Assembly: GCA_030549775.1 (NCBI GenBank)
Contig: CM060181.1
Coordinates: 36,519,063-36,583,062 of the forward strand
Direction: 5' to 3'
Length of the DNA stretch: 64,000 nt
Source of the DNA: Tamarix chinensis
Lineage: Eukaryota; Streptophyta; Magnoliopsida; Caryophyllales; Tamaricaceae
Numbering within the stretch: the stretch's first letter is position 1; each line of letters opens with the position of its first letter. Shown piece by piece: positions 34,965 through 45,620 of this stretch. The position numbers and the translations under genes were made by a program. The notes under the pieces are model-generated. The model saw nothing but the letters and a program-made list of their open reading frames with translations, searched no databases and had not been told where the DNA came from.

Positions 34965-36957
34965 TGAAAACACCTAGAGGGGGTGAATAAGGTTTTGCAG
35001 AGTGGGAATAACTAAATAAAAAAATTACATGTAATGTAAAATGGTTTAAGAGTTACTCTTTACATCCATTACCAAAAGGTTCTCGCATTTAGATTTTTGA
35101 AATAGTGATGCATTTTTATTGATGATCACTCTTCTGTCGATTTATGAGACTTACAATGTCAATGACCCTTTTAAGAGATGATTTACAACTTCACTTATTT
35201 ATCTTCTTTACATTCATTGAATGAATCTTTTAAGAATGATAGGTAACACTCACTAACTCCTTTGATTGAATTTTGAGAGGTGGTTGTGATTACAAGTGTT
35301 TCTCACCAAATGAAAGATATAAAAGTGTTGATCTTTGAATTAGATGTAATCTAGCTAGATTTAATACACAATATTACAATTTGACAACAATTTTAGCTAA
35401 GAGAAGTAAGAAAAGAACACTTTTTAGTAAGAACTCAAAAATATGAAAGTTTGGAATATTAAATGAGCAATTCAATGATTTTAGTGTAAGAACATAATTG
35501 TCAATCAATGACCTAAAAAGTTTTTTTTTTTATTTTGTGAAAAATGCGGAGGGGTCTTATTAATAAGGGTTACCTTCAAGTATGGTTGTTAGATACAATT
35601 TGTCAAAAAGTTGTTTTACCTAATGGGTAGGAAATCAACATTTAATGGTGACCGGTTGATCAGTATGGACAAACCAGTCCATTGATTGTATGACTAGTCA
35701 ATTAGCTTGTTCCAACTAGTTGATTGTTCATGTTTCAAATAGAATAGAAAGTTACCTTTGTGTGAACTAGTCAATCTATTTAGAGAAACTAGTCAATTGA
35801 TTTGGCACTATACACGATTGGTCCTAAAACAAATATGAATATTGTCATAGTATGGTGAGACTTGTGGATGTATTCTATTTACTAGTCGATAAGTTTGTAA
35901 AAATTGTTGATGTACTTAAATTGAGAGGAATGGATTTTCTATAGAAATGAAACCCATGGATTGGTTTATCAAACCAGTCAATCGGTTTGTCAACCAGTCA
36001 ATCAATTTGGTAATAAACAATCAACGTGTTTAAACATAAAGCAACTGGGTTTCTATAGAAATGAAACCCATGGAGTGGTTTGTCAAACCATTGGATTAGT
36101 TTTTGAACAAGATGATTGGCTTGTTAATAACTAGCTGATATATTCAAATAGAGAGTAACTAGGTTTCTGTAGAAATAAAACCCATGGATTAGTTTGTCAA
36201 ACCTGTCAATTGGTTTGGAAAAAACCAGTCGATGTGTTTAAATAGAGAGCAACTAGGTCTCTATAAGATTGATACTCTTGGACTTGTTGGTTAAACTACT
36301 CAATTGGTTTGGCTAAACCATTTAATCAATTTAAATGAACTAGTTGATGTGTTTAAATAGAGACGAACTTGGTTCCTACAAGATTGAAACCCCTAGATTG
36401 GTTAGTTAAATCAGTCCATCGGTTTCTCAACTAGTTGATTGGTTTGTCTGAACCAGTTGATTTGTTTAAATAGAGATGGATTAGTTTTTTGAAATATTGA
36501 AACTCATGGATTGGTTATCAAACCAATTGATCAGTTTCCAAACTAGTCAATTAGTTCAAGGAAACTAGTTAATCGATTTTATGGACCAGTCGATCAGTCT
36601 TAATTTTAACACAACCATTGGCTATGTTTAATCTGAACCAGTCGATTGGTCTAATGATGGTTGAATAGTTCCAACTATAACCTATCAATTTGTTTGGAAA
36701 ATAATTATAAAATAATTATAATTTGAAATCAAGTTAAGTATTTTTCAATAGAGAATTTGAAAGAGTTTTTCTTTTTTTTTTTGGAAATATAACATTTGCT
36801 TAACTCTTTACAATATACCTAGAATATATCAAATTCTTGGATTCATGCCTTTGCTCCTTTTTATGTTTTTATTTGTTGAATATACACTCTTAAGCAAGCC
36901 ATTAGATACTGAAATCCGTTTGTTATCAACAAAAATGTATAATGATATTGGTTAACA
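34965..36957 (-). mobile_element. 5' LTR of the copia element
   Basis: 1993 bases from TGAAAACACCTAGAGGG to ATATTGGTTAACA on the plus strand; partner of 26610-28370. It contains the higher-order motif array at about 35645-36690. No strong TATA box was seen; ATTAATAAG on the minus strand near 35570 is a weak candidate. Confidence 0.9.
35645..36690. repeat. Motif array with higher-order units in the copia 5' LTR
   Basis: The spacer GTTTAAATAGAGA recurs about six times at ~86-120 base intervals (near 35905, 36026, 36147, 36233, 36347 and 36463). Three to five CAGTCGATTGGTTTG-type units lie between successive spacers, in the same organisation as the 3' LTR but with one more unit. Confidence 0.82.
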
Positions 36958-37562
36958 TTTGAGGTTAACAAGATGGTTGACCTTTTCTTTAGGAGTTTAG
37001 AAGCCAAAATGCTGTCTAAAAGTACTTATTAATGTGGCACTATGTGTTAGCGCTTAAACTTAACCATTATTCTTCTCAGCCATTAAGTTTTTGTGAGAAT
37101 GTCATTTTTGGCCACTTAATGATGCTCTTATTACCCAAAAAACCTTCTATTAGATAAATTATTGTTGTTTTGGGTAGCAAATAATGCTAAATTTATATAG
37201 TTTATCAAATATTTGTTAGGTTAGTTCATTATAGTCACCTTAATAAATTTATTTTATGATTTATTGGTATATAAGTGCTTAATATGCTTGGTTTTCAACC
37301 TATAACTTCTCCTTTATCCCATTAGGTAAGCTTCTATAGTCATTAATCATAATAGTGACCATTATACGAGCTCTAGCATTTAAATAACTTATACGGTATA
37401 TTGTATTCTCTCCAATTAGCACCCTTTCATTAGTAAATTTGTCAACCATATATATAAGTTCCTTATTCCTTAACTTACATACATTATTTCTGTGCTCCCT
37501 CCCTCTATTTTCTTTATCGCCTTTCCCCACTTGATCATCTTGAAATGTATACAATCTGCATG
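36958..37562. other. No gene recognised
   Basis: AT-rich sequence after the copia 5' LTR. A minus-strand 84-codon frame at 37300-37554 is fairly charged (DDQVGKGDKENRGREH) but matches nothing I recognise and has no visible start context. Confidence 0.4.
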
Positions 37563-38085
37563 AAATTAAGCACTAAAGAAATTATTGGGAATAAAATTGA
37601 GCCTATGCCAAATTCTATTAGTAATAACTCAAGACCATATTCATATTTAAGTCAAAGTGAGGTTCTATCCTAACACCAATTGTTAATAGGATGATTAATC
37701 CACTAGAACTACATACTAGTCTAATGCCTTCTTGCTTATCAATGTAGAAAGATTTTTTCACACCAAATAATCCTACCCTGGAACGAGGTAACACATAACC
37801 TTCCCTTTCTAAGAATACAATGCTCCATTGAGTCAACTACTCATCTTCACTGAGTTGGTGGAGGACACACCTTAGATGAAGCACTAAAGAATTTCCTTGA
37901 CTTAAAAACTCCTTTGTCTATCTATTTTAAAATCAGGCCTATTCCAAATCATATTAAGAATAACTCATAAACATACCCATATATACTAAAAGCAATTGGT
38001 CATATGAAGATTAACCCACTAGACTTATATGTTGATCTATTTCTCTCTTCTTTATCAATATGGGACTTTTAGTTCACACCCAAAA
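37563..38085 (-). repeat. Direct repeat of ~200 bp, TRIM-like
   Basis: Units 37563-37776 and 37878-38075 share AAGCACTAAAGAA, then CCAAATTCTATTA / CCAAATCATATTA with GAATAACTC, CCACTAGA and CTTATCAAT, and end near TTCACACC. On the minus strand the unit starts GTGTGAA...AAGTCCCATATTG, like many short terminal-repeat elements of plants. The ~100 base spacer shows no primer-binding site. A plain tandem duplication is the alternative. Confidence 0.5.
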
Positions 38086-38524
38086 GAAACAAAAAATTTT
38101 TATTTTACTAACGCATTGATCACTTTTTATTTATTTTTTACTATTTTCATATAATCACACAAGTAAAATTCCAAACCTTGCTTTTCTTGCCATATTTTTA
38201 AATTACAACATACATTACAATAGCATTACAAAATCCACTGCAAAATTACATAAAGTTGTTCTTGATTATTTTACCATATAACAAGGAAAAAAAGACACTA
38301 TAAAATACTACAACCACATGGTAATAAATACTATTTACATTGTAACAAGGCATATAACCAATTAACCATTAGAAATCAGTATTGTTTCATCCTCATTGAT
38401 TAAATATTAGTAACAAGCCAAATAATAGAGCATATAAAACATGTATACCATGGAAGAAGGAAAAAAAAATTTCAAAAACCCTAGGAGAGTAAACAATACT
38501 TCAATCAATACTCAAAATCACTTT
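38086..38524. other. No gene recognised
   Basis: AT-rich sequence, many ATTACA and ACATA words, no coding frame and no matched repeat. Confidence 0.4.
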
Positions 38525-38528
38525 TAAA

Positions 38529-38616
38529 GGGTATACCAGATATTAAAGACCGAAACTATGTAAGCGTGCTTTAAGAAAAAAAATATTTAGGCATGGAGAA
38601 CTTGAGGTTTTGTGAA
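38529..38616 (+). mobile_element. Second, weaker 5S rRNA-like remnant
   Basis: ATACCAGATATTAAAGACCG matches the 5S segment ATACCAGCACTAAAGCACCG with one gap; TAAGCGTGCTT is an exact 11-base match to the box A region; AATATTTAGGCATGGAGAAC fits AGTACTAGGATGGGTGACC loosely. About 13 bases of the 5S are missing in the middle. Order and strand are right, so a Cassandra-type or 5S-derived origin is plausible but not certain. The long LTR starting at 38642 follows immediately. Confidence 0.45.
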
Positions 38617-38641
38617 ACATTAAATAAGAATGAAAGAGAAA

Positions 38642-41600
38642 AGTAACATACCTCATATTTTCATGGTTTATAAAATGTAAATGTTTTGTGTTTGATAAAA
38701 TTTGGATTATTTCTTTCTTAATTTGGAACTTTATTTGGGTTTGATTTAAAAATAAATAGAAACGGTTTGGAAAAAATTGAATAAAATGAGTTTTCTTAGT
38801 GAACTAATTAAGTTTTCTAGTTTTTTAGCAAGGGTTTTGATTTAGTAGAATTGATCTACCAGTTTGGAAAAACCAATGGAGTGGTCTATACAATAATCGA
38901 TTGGTCTAACCAAATTAATGACATAGTTTTTTAGGAAGAGTGTTTTTGAAGCTTTATTTTTTTGGAATTTTTTTTTCATCAATATTGTACTTTTATAATC
39001 CAAATCTAAAGATATTATTGAGTAATCTTGACACCTTTTGATTATTTATCTAGATTTAATATTGCCTTAAGTAGATTTGAGGGTATGATTTCAATAGAAG
39101 AAGGGGAAGATGACCTCACTCTTTGTCTTATTCTTCATCTCTCCTCTCCATGACTCTGGAACATATGATTCAATTCTAGACTATTGCTACATGGCTAGAA
39201 TGTTTTCTCCCAATTCTAATCCATCAGTTTCCTTCTTATGCTTGATCTTGTCTAGGTGAACTCAACTTACATTCTGTAAAACATCACCATTTAAGCTCTA
39301 AAATGGAAGTTAAAATATTCTTGATAAATTTTATTTTTCAATTAGAATACAAATGATCAAATTAGGGTTTTATATATTTTAAATAACCTCACTTGTTCCT
39401 TAACCTATTCCTGAACTAAAAATAACCTTAATCATCTATTTTCCTTACTTTTATTTTAGCCACCAAAATATCCTAATCTCCTTAAACTATATACAATTTC
39501 TTCTCCACTTTGAGATTTCATTATAATTTTATTTGCTCTTTTCATCCTTTCTCTAGGTCCCTCTTGTTTTATTTTTAAGTAAGAAAGAGTTAGATTTATA
39601 AAAAAAGTTGAGTTTGTATTCAAATGATTCTTTCCTTACTTTCTCTTGGAGGTGGTAAGTTATTTTGCTTCCCTAATTCAATTTTCATGATTTTTAAAGG
39701 TTAGATGAAGATTTATAGGTTTTAACCTCTTATATTTTTATGGTTTTGGAAGTTAGAATCTTTTAACTTAAGGTTTTTGCCTCTTTAGTGGAAAATTTTG
39801 TTAAGTTTCAAGTAAGTCATTCCTACCTTTGAAGTATGGTATGAATAAGCATGTGAGTTAGTATACACTATAAAAATTTAAATCTTTATATTCATGTATA
39901 AGATTTATGTTATTTTAATAATGCATGATTAGAGTGCTTTAGATTACGAAGAAGAATGCTTGATTGATGAGGAATAGGGTTGACTGATTGTGAATGAGTA
40001 TGCATTAGTATATGAACATGTTAAATATTGTTCTTATGATAGTTTCATGGCTTTTATATAGTAGGATTTTAGAGCTTTAATCATGTATAAAATGTTTGTT
40101 ATGCGCTATTTAGGAGAAAATTGATTGACTAGTCCTTTGAATAGTTAACTAGTTAACCCAAATTGATAAATTAAGTTGTCTCTGGTCACTTTGGTTGCTC
40201 TCTATTTAAACGCAACAACTATTTTGAAAAATTAGTCTGGGAACATTGATTGATTTGACCATGCTGACCAACTAGTTAGAGAGAACTTTAGGGTTTGCTG
40301 GAGTGAAACCAATTGATTAGTTAGCCCAAACTAATCTAGAGCATGTTGAATTATTTAATGATGAGAAAACATATCTTGGCTTGAGTTAACTAATTATTAG
40401 ATAGATTAAATGGTTCATAATGAAAGGTAATCTAAATTAGTACCTTTGGTAGATTTTAATGGAAAAGCCATATTTATATGCTATTATATCATAAAGAGAT
40501 GATGTAATCCTGATTTTTAGCTTAAATAGATTATCCTAATCGATTGATTTAAACTTGGTTAAGAACTAATAAAATTCCTACCACCTGATTTGGAGGGTAA
40601 TGATAGCTAGTATGAATGATTATATGGATGTTACTTTGTTGCTATGTGAGGCTTATATATGATATTACCTTTAAAGAATAACACACTAATCACTTAAAGT
40701 TAAAGATGATCGAGCTGTGCATGGGTTTTGATTACCAAATCTTGGATTAGCTACTAGGGGTTAGTCTATATTCAAGTATTTATTGGTTCCTTTAGGCAGG
40801 TTCCTAGTAGATTTCGGTGCCTTATCTACTCTATACATTGATGATGTACTATGGAGTATTGATACTAATGGGTCTGGTCATCAAGGTGGTTTATTAGCTT
40901 TGTCCGAACTTTATGTCTATTTAGTGGTTGCTTGGCTTCTGTCAGACTTTATGTCCTTTAGTTTGGATGGTCTTCCATAGTGTGGGAGAGCCTCATATGG
41001 TAATCAGTCCATCGCTTGATAAGGATAAATGAAAAAGGAGATAAGGTAAAAGAAAGGAAAAAGGAATTGTAGCTTGTAAAAAATTAACTTGATGGATCAT
41101 GTAAGCATGGAAATTGGACCACATAGAATCACTTGTTAATATATAATTTGGCTTAATAAGCATGGAATTTATGTGTTGTCTAAGTCTTTTCATGGTATGG
41201 ACTCTTGATACGTTACACAACCATGGTAGAGTACATAAATTTAATTATATGACTCAAGCATAATAGGTGTTTAGTATGATTTTCCCATTTTTGTCTTGTC
41301 CTTGTATGATTACGACTCTCCTTGAGGAAGGAGCTTGGCTTACCTAGTATATAACATAATGATGTGTTCATTTATTTGGTTAATTGCTCAATCCTATGAG
41401 AGGAGACCATGTGTAGATTTTTTATGATGGCTAGTATTGAGCTACATTATGTGTGGCTTTGGGGGCTTGAGAGCTTGGACATTTGAAGACCATTTTGTAA
41501 TTCTATAATGTATAAGGGTTTGGGGTATTACCAATTTTTTTTATATCTATTTTATTTTTGAACTTTTGGTTTACTCCCTCATATGCATTTGAATATTTTA

Positions 41601-41848
41601 GGGACCCATTAAGGTCTTGTTTGTAAATGTTTTATTGTAGTATCGATATTTCTTACTTTTGTGCACTCTAATATCATATTTAGATGGATTGGTTTTCTTA
41701 TCTTTGAATATAACATGGGACGGGTGGCAAGTATTTACCCTATTTTAGGTGCGGTGGTAACACCCTTTTTCCTAGATGTTTTGGTATTTTTTGCTTCCCT
41801 AGTGTAGTGAAATAATTTTTTTTAGTAGTGAAAAATAGGGGTATTACA
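38642..41848 (+). mobile_element. Ty3/gypsy LTR, ~3.2 kb (solo or 3' copy)
   Basis: Same family as 5768-9201. It starts AGTAACATACCTCATATTTTC and ends AATAGGGGTATTACA, with no primer-binding site afterwards. It contains arrays at about 38850-38930 and 40105-40410, the shared block at 40783-40980, and the terminal segment GGTGGTAACACCC...AGTAGTGAAAAATAGGGG matching 9106-9201. It is either a solo LTR or the 3' LTR of an element whose interior is gone. No clear target duplication. Confidence 0.72.
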
Positions 41849-42669
41849 AATAAATACATACTCAAAGTATGTAGAAAATAATGACAATGAAATGAAGAGG
41901 AAAAATTGATGATAGTGAACAAAGAAGAAGGTTTGAGGTAGTAGAAATGGTGAAGCTTATTTGCACTATTACAAGTACTCCCTTTTGTGCTCGAGTAAAT
42001 GGGTGAGAGTAAACTTTATTATATATTAAAGCGAAGGAAGGACATAAAAAAGTGGATTGAAGTACAAATAATAATTTTAGATTGTAATTAATGTTTATAT
42101 TCATTATTTTCAAAAAAAAGAAGAAGAAAAACTTAACTTGAGACACCAATTTTATGATGAAAGCACTATCTATCTTCTTTCGTAAAGTGCCCCTTATAAG
42201 ATATTATAGATGGATTTCATAATATTAAAATGAATATTTATACATTAATTTTTTTTAAAAAGCATTAAACTAGATATTGCACTTTTAGAATAAAATTTTC
42301 ATATATAATATTTTGATAAAGTGCTCCCTTTATTAGACATTATAGATAATTGTTATTAAGTTTCAATTTCTATTTTTATCTCCTCATATTAACACCTTAT
42401 TCAATAGATTGATTATATATGGTTGTTCTTGTTGCAATGGTTGTATATAAATTTGACATCCAATTGCGTTTATATATTAGTGGAGTAATCACAGACATGA
42501 TGATTTTTTAGTCATCTCACTCCACTAAGATGATAAGATCCACTAGAGAAGTAATATTTTGATTATAGTGGACACCACATTTCCTTGAAGTTATAAAGTC
42601 TCTTAAGCAATGCATTTTCATGATATTGATACTTTCTCAAAATATTAAAGAAATAAGAATAAACACATA
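41849..42669. other. No gene recognised
   Basis: AT-rich unique sequence after the LTR. Minus-strand frames of 60-95 codons (41740-42149) are low-complexity, Phe/Leu-rich readings of A/T runs. Confidence 0.45.
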
Positions 42670-42960
42670 ATCACCTCTAGTGCATACATAATCACTAAAC
42701 AAGTCAACATAACCACCTAATATGTGTAAATAATCATTAGATAGGACTCAATTGTTTACTGCTTATCTTAAGCATAATAATCTCTAGCCTATACATAATC
42801 AACAAAAAGGTCAACATAATCACCTCATATGAGTAAATAATCATCAAACATGATACTTAAATATTTACAACATATTTTAAAATAAATCTCCTCTAATATT
42901 ACCATAATCACCAAACAAGTTAGCATAATCATCTCAAGTTTGCAACTGCTTATCTCTAAC
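42670..42960 (+). repeat. ~107 bp tandem repeat, about 2.7 units
   Basis: CATAATCACTAAACAAGTCA (42688), CATAATCAACAAAAAGGTCA (42794) and CATAATCACCAAACAAGTTA (42903) start successive units at intervals of 106 and 109 bases. The units also share TAAATAATCAT and CTCTAG/CTCTAATA sub-blocks. The array is followed by a run of ten G at 43004-43013. Confidence 0.75.
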
Positions 42961-44219
42961 AAAAAATGATTATGGTTGATTGCCTTCAATATCCAATCAT
43001 TGTGGGGGGGGGGTTATAGTAGATTATATCTATATATTTGTTATGTTATTAGCACTAGCAAGCTTCAATAATAACTATAATAATTTTGAAATTATAATTA
43101 TTATTTGCTATTGTTGTACTAATAAGCTTCAAATTTGAACATTAAAATTTTATTTTCTCTATATTTGAATTACTGGCTTTGTTTAGAAGGAGAGAAGTGA
43201 GAGAGAAAAAATGTATTAGTATTGTATTCTCTAGTTTATGGATCATTAATTATAAGAAAGTGATGGTGGTAGGTTGGCTACAGTGGAGACGGGGAAAAAG
43301 GAATACATGAAAAAAGTGTGTTAATTAGTTTTTTAATTTAAAAAAATCTAACTTGCATGCTTAAAGCATATAGAATGATGCTGTGGTGAATTTACATAAT
43401 TATGGGCATTCAGATAAAAGTAATCAAATAATTTACACCAATGGAATGAGTCACAAATATATTATACTACAATCATTAATTGACTAAATAAGCATGGATA
43501 ATATTTTAAATTATTATCTAACCTATTAAATATATATTTTCTTAGATAAATATAAAATCTCTTCTTCTTGACCATCCACTTAATAAATTTTGAGCTAATA
43601 AGTGAAGCACCACTCTTTGTACATAGCTAAATGCCTATCATATGTTCTAAATATCAATCCCTAATTGGGAAAGAATTGATGAGATGAGGATAAAGAATGA
43701 ATAATTACATTTTGGATTGTTATTTCCAAGTTAATAAAACCTTTTTCCTATCTTTTTTTACCCTATTGTATAATTCCTTCTATTTTGATAGCATGGTTTG
43801 CATCATGATTACTTTAGTAAGTTACACTTCTTTGTTTATAACATGGAATCTTTAGCTACTTTTCATATTTTACATTTCTATCAATCAAATTTCATAAATT
43901 TAGTTGGTAGGTTTTGAATTTTCTTGACATGATTTTCTTACTAAGGTAGATTTGTGTTAACACTAGGACATGTATTTTTTTATATATTGTGAATATGTAT
44001 GTATAAAGATTTTAATTTTATATGCATATTATGACATATAATGAAAGGTGCTAAATAATTAAAACATTAGGTGAAGATTATGTGAGATACCATTAATGTT
44101 ATGTTTTGACCTTACTAAGTGAATATATAACTTCATTTTTAAGTAGTAGTTATTTGTTTCTAATGTGTACTAGTACACACTTTTATCCCTTCAACTCTCT
44201 TTTTAAAAATCCATAACTT
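42961..44219. other. No gene recognised; G10 run at 43004
   Basis: AT-rich. The only striking feature is the ten-G run. Some weak pyrimidine/purine asymmetry but no repeats with partners and no coding frames. Confidence 0.4.
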
Positions 44220-45620
44220 TGTTGGGAAGTATGGTGTAATGAGCTAGGACTTTTTGGAGGGTATGCTTCTAGCTTTATATTTCCCTCCTCAATTTGTTTC
44301 TCTCAGCATGATAGGAGTTAATATAGTAAGATACCCTCTGAATTTCAATGATACTCTCATTCATTATTTTAAAGAAAAAAGAAATGTGCATCTAGGAGAT
44401 CATCTATCACCTTATTTATTTGTTAATGCCATTGAATACCTTCATCTCTATTTAATGGGTTTTTAGTCTAATAAGAATTTTAAAGTTCACCTTAAGTGTA
44501 TGAAATTAAAATATTTAAACTCATATTTACATATGATCTACTAACTTTTATTGGGGGTGGGATTAATATTCAGTTATGTTACTCATGCACTCCTTTAATC
44601 AATTCTACAAATTATCTAGACTACACTTGAAAAATCTTAGGAGTATAATATCTTATGGAGGCACAATGGATGATTCTACAAAAATGTTTATGCATGATGC
44701 TATTCGTATTCTAGCAGTGGAAATCCCTATTTAGAATTTAGTGATTCCTTTAATTAGATATTCATCGAGGAAGAAACATTATGAACTACTATTGTAGATT
44801 CTTACAAAGAAATTACTATCACATTAGCATTAGTTTCTTAGCTATATAAGATGGTTGCAGCTTATTAACTCCATTATTTTTAGACTCCAATATTAGTAGA
44901 TTCTCTTTTTCATGCTTCCTCAGCAAATTATGTAGAAGAGTAATGCATGATGTCAATCATTCCTTTGGGAAAATAGGGAATTCTCTAAAAAACCGTGGTT
45001 TCTTGGGACATTATATGCGCACCCATGCAAGAAGGTGGGTTAAGGATCTTGAACCTACACTAATAGAACTTTGCTACCATAGGGAAGCAACTATATAGTA
45101 TCATGAAACTATATCAAGGGGAGATATTTATGGTCTATGATGATACCTTTTTCTTCTTCTTAGGTCTTAAAAAATATCATGAGAATTTGGCCCATATTTA
45201 AACCACTCATTACACAATCATAAGGAAATATCTTTTGCTTGATTGAAGGAGATTACATCACTTTGATGGTTTATCATCATATTCAGTAGATTCATCCTAA
45301 GATTACCAGACATAGTGTGGTTTGTAACAAGCTCACTCTTCCCCATTATTAATTTATTTTTTGGTTTATCTTGCACAAGAGACTTTCATACAAGCTCACA
45401 TGTAACAGATAAGTTTCACTGCTATTACAACTTGTGAGTTATGTCATCAATAGGTAGAGACTTTGAGGTATCATTTTTTTTAGTGTGAATATTCTAAGGA
45501 AATATAACAGTTAACAATGAAGCTTATTAGAAGTAAAGGGCCAAGATATTCATGGGAACATTTGTGTGGATGGCTTACATGAGGATTTTGAGGTTTATAA
45601 ATCAAAGAAAATTCTTTAGG
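44220..45620 (+). pseudogene. LINE reverse transcriptase 3' part, remnant
   Basis: A 70-codon frame from 44254 reads MLLALYFPPQFVSLSM and later HLGDHLSPYLFVNAIEYL, matching the plant LINE pattern LRQGDPLSPYLFxxxMEYL with GDP changed to GDH. Further downstream, in interrupted frames, VVSWDIICAPMQEGGLRIL (44990-45050) matches VxWxxVCxPKxEGGLGI, and ITTCELCHQ...VETLRYHFF (45427-45490) matches the zf-RVT module at the C-terminus of these proteins. It is a 5'-truncated non-LTR retrotransposon copy with many stops. The start of the LINE is not seen. Confidence 0.85.

Larger units (their letters stand above)
26610..36957 (-). mobile_element. Near-complete Ty1/copia element (SIRE/Maximus-like)
   Basis: 10.3 kb with long LTRs (1761 and 1993 bases) and a 6.6 kb interior in copia order on the minus strand: primer-binding site, gag, protease, integrase, RT, RNase H, then ~1.5 kb of non-pol sequence and a purine tract. 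Integrase before RT identifies the copia superfamily; large LTRs and sequence between RNase H and the 3' LTR fit the SIRE/Maximus lineage. No matching 5-base target duplication is visible. Most frames are broken, but LTR borders, primer site and gene order are clear. It appears to have inserted next to the short gypsy element. Confidence 0.9.

Noticed and set aside
27280..36690. Motif arrays considered as a CRISPR-like array
   Set aside because: Units are degenerate, spacers are themselves repeated, and the arrays lie inside LTRs of a plant retrotransposon.
37300..37836. Two minus-strand frames (84 and 72 codons), considered as an old host gene
   Set aside because: No recognisable family, and the second lies in a direct repeat whose other copy (37878-38085) has stops in the same frame.
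43004..43013. G10 run (and G11 at 63285) considered as a G-quadruplex site
   Set aside because: Only a single G tract is present at each place; no set of four tracts nearby.
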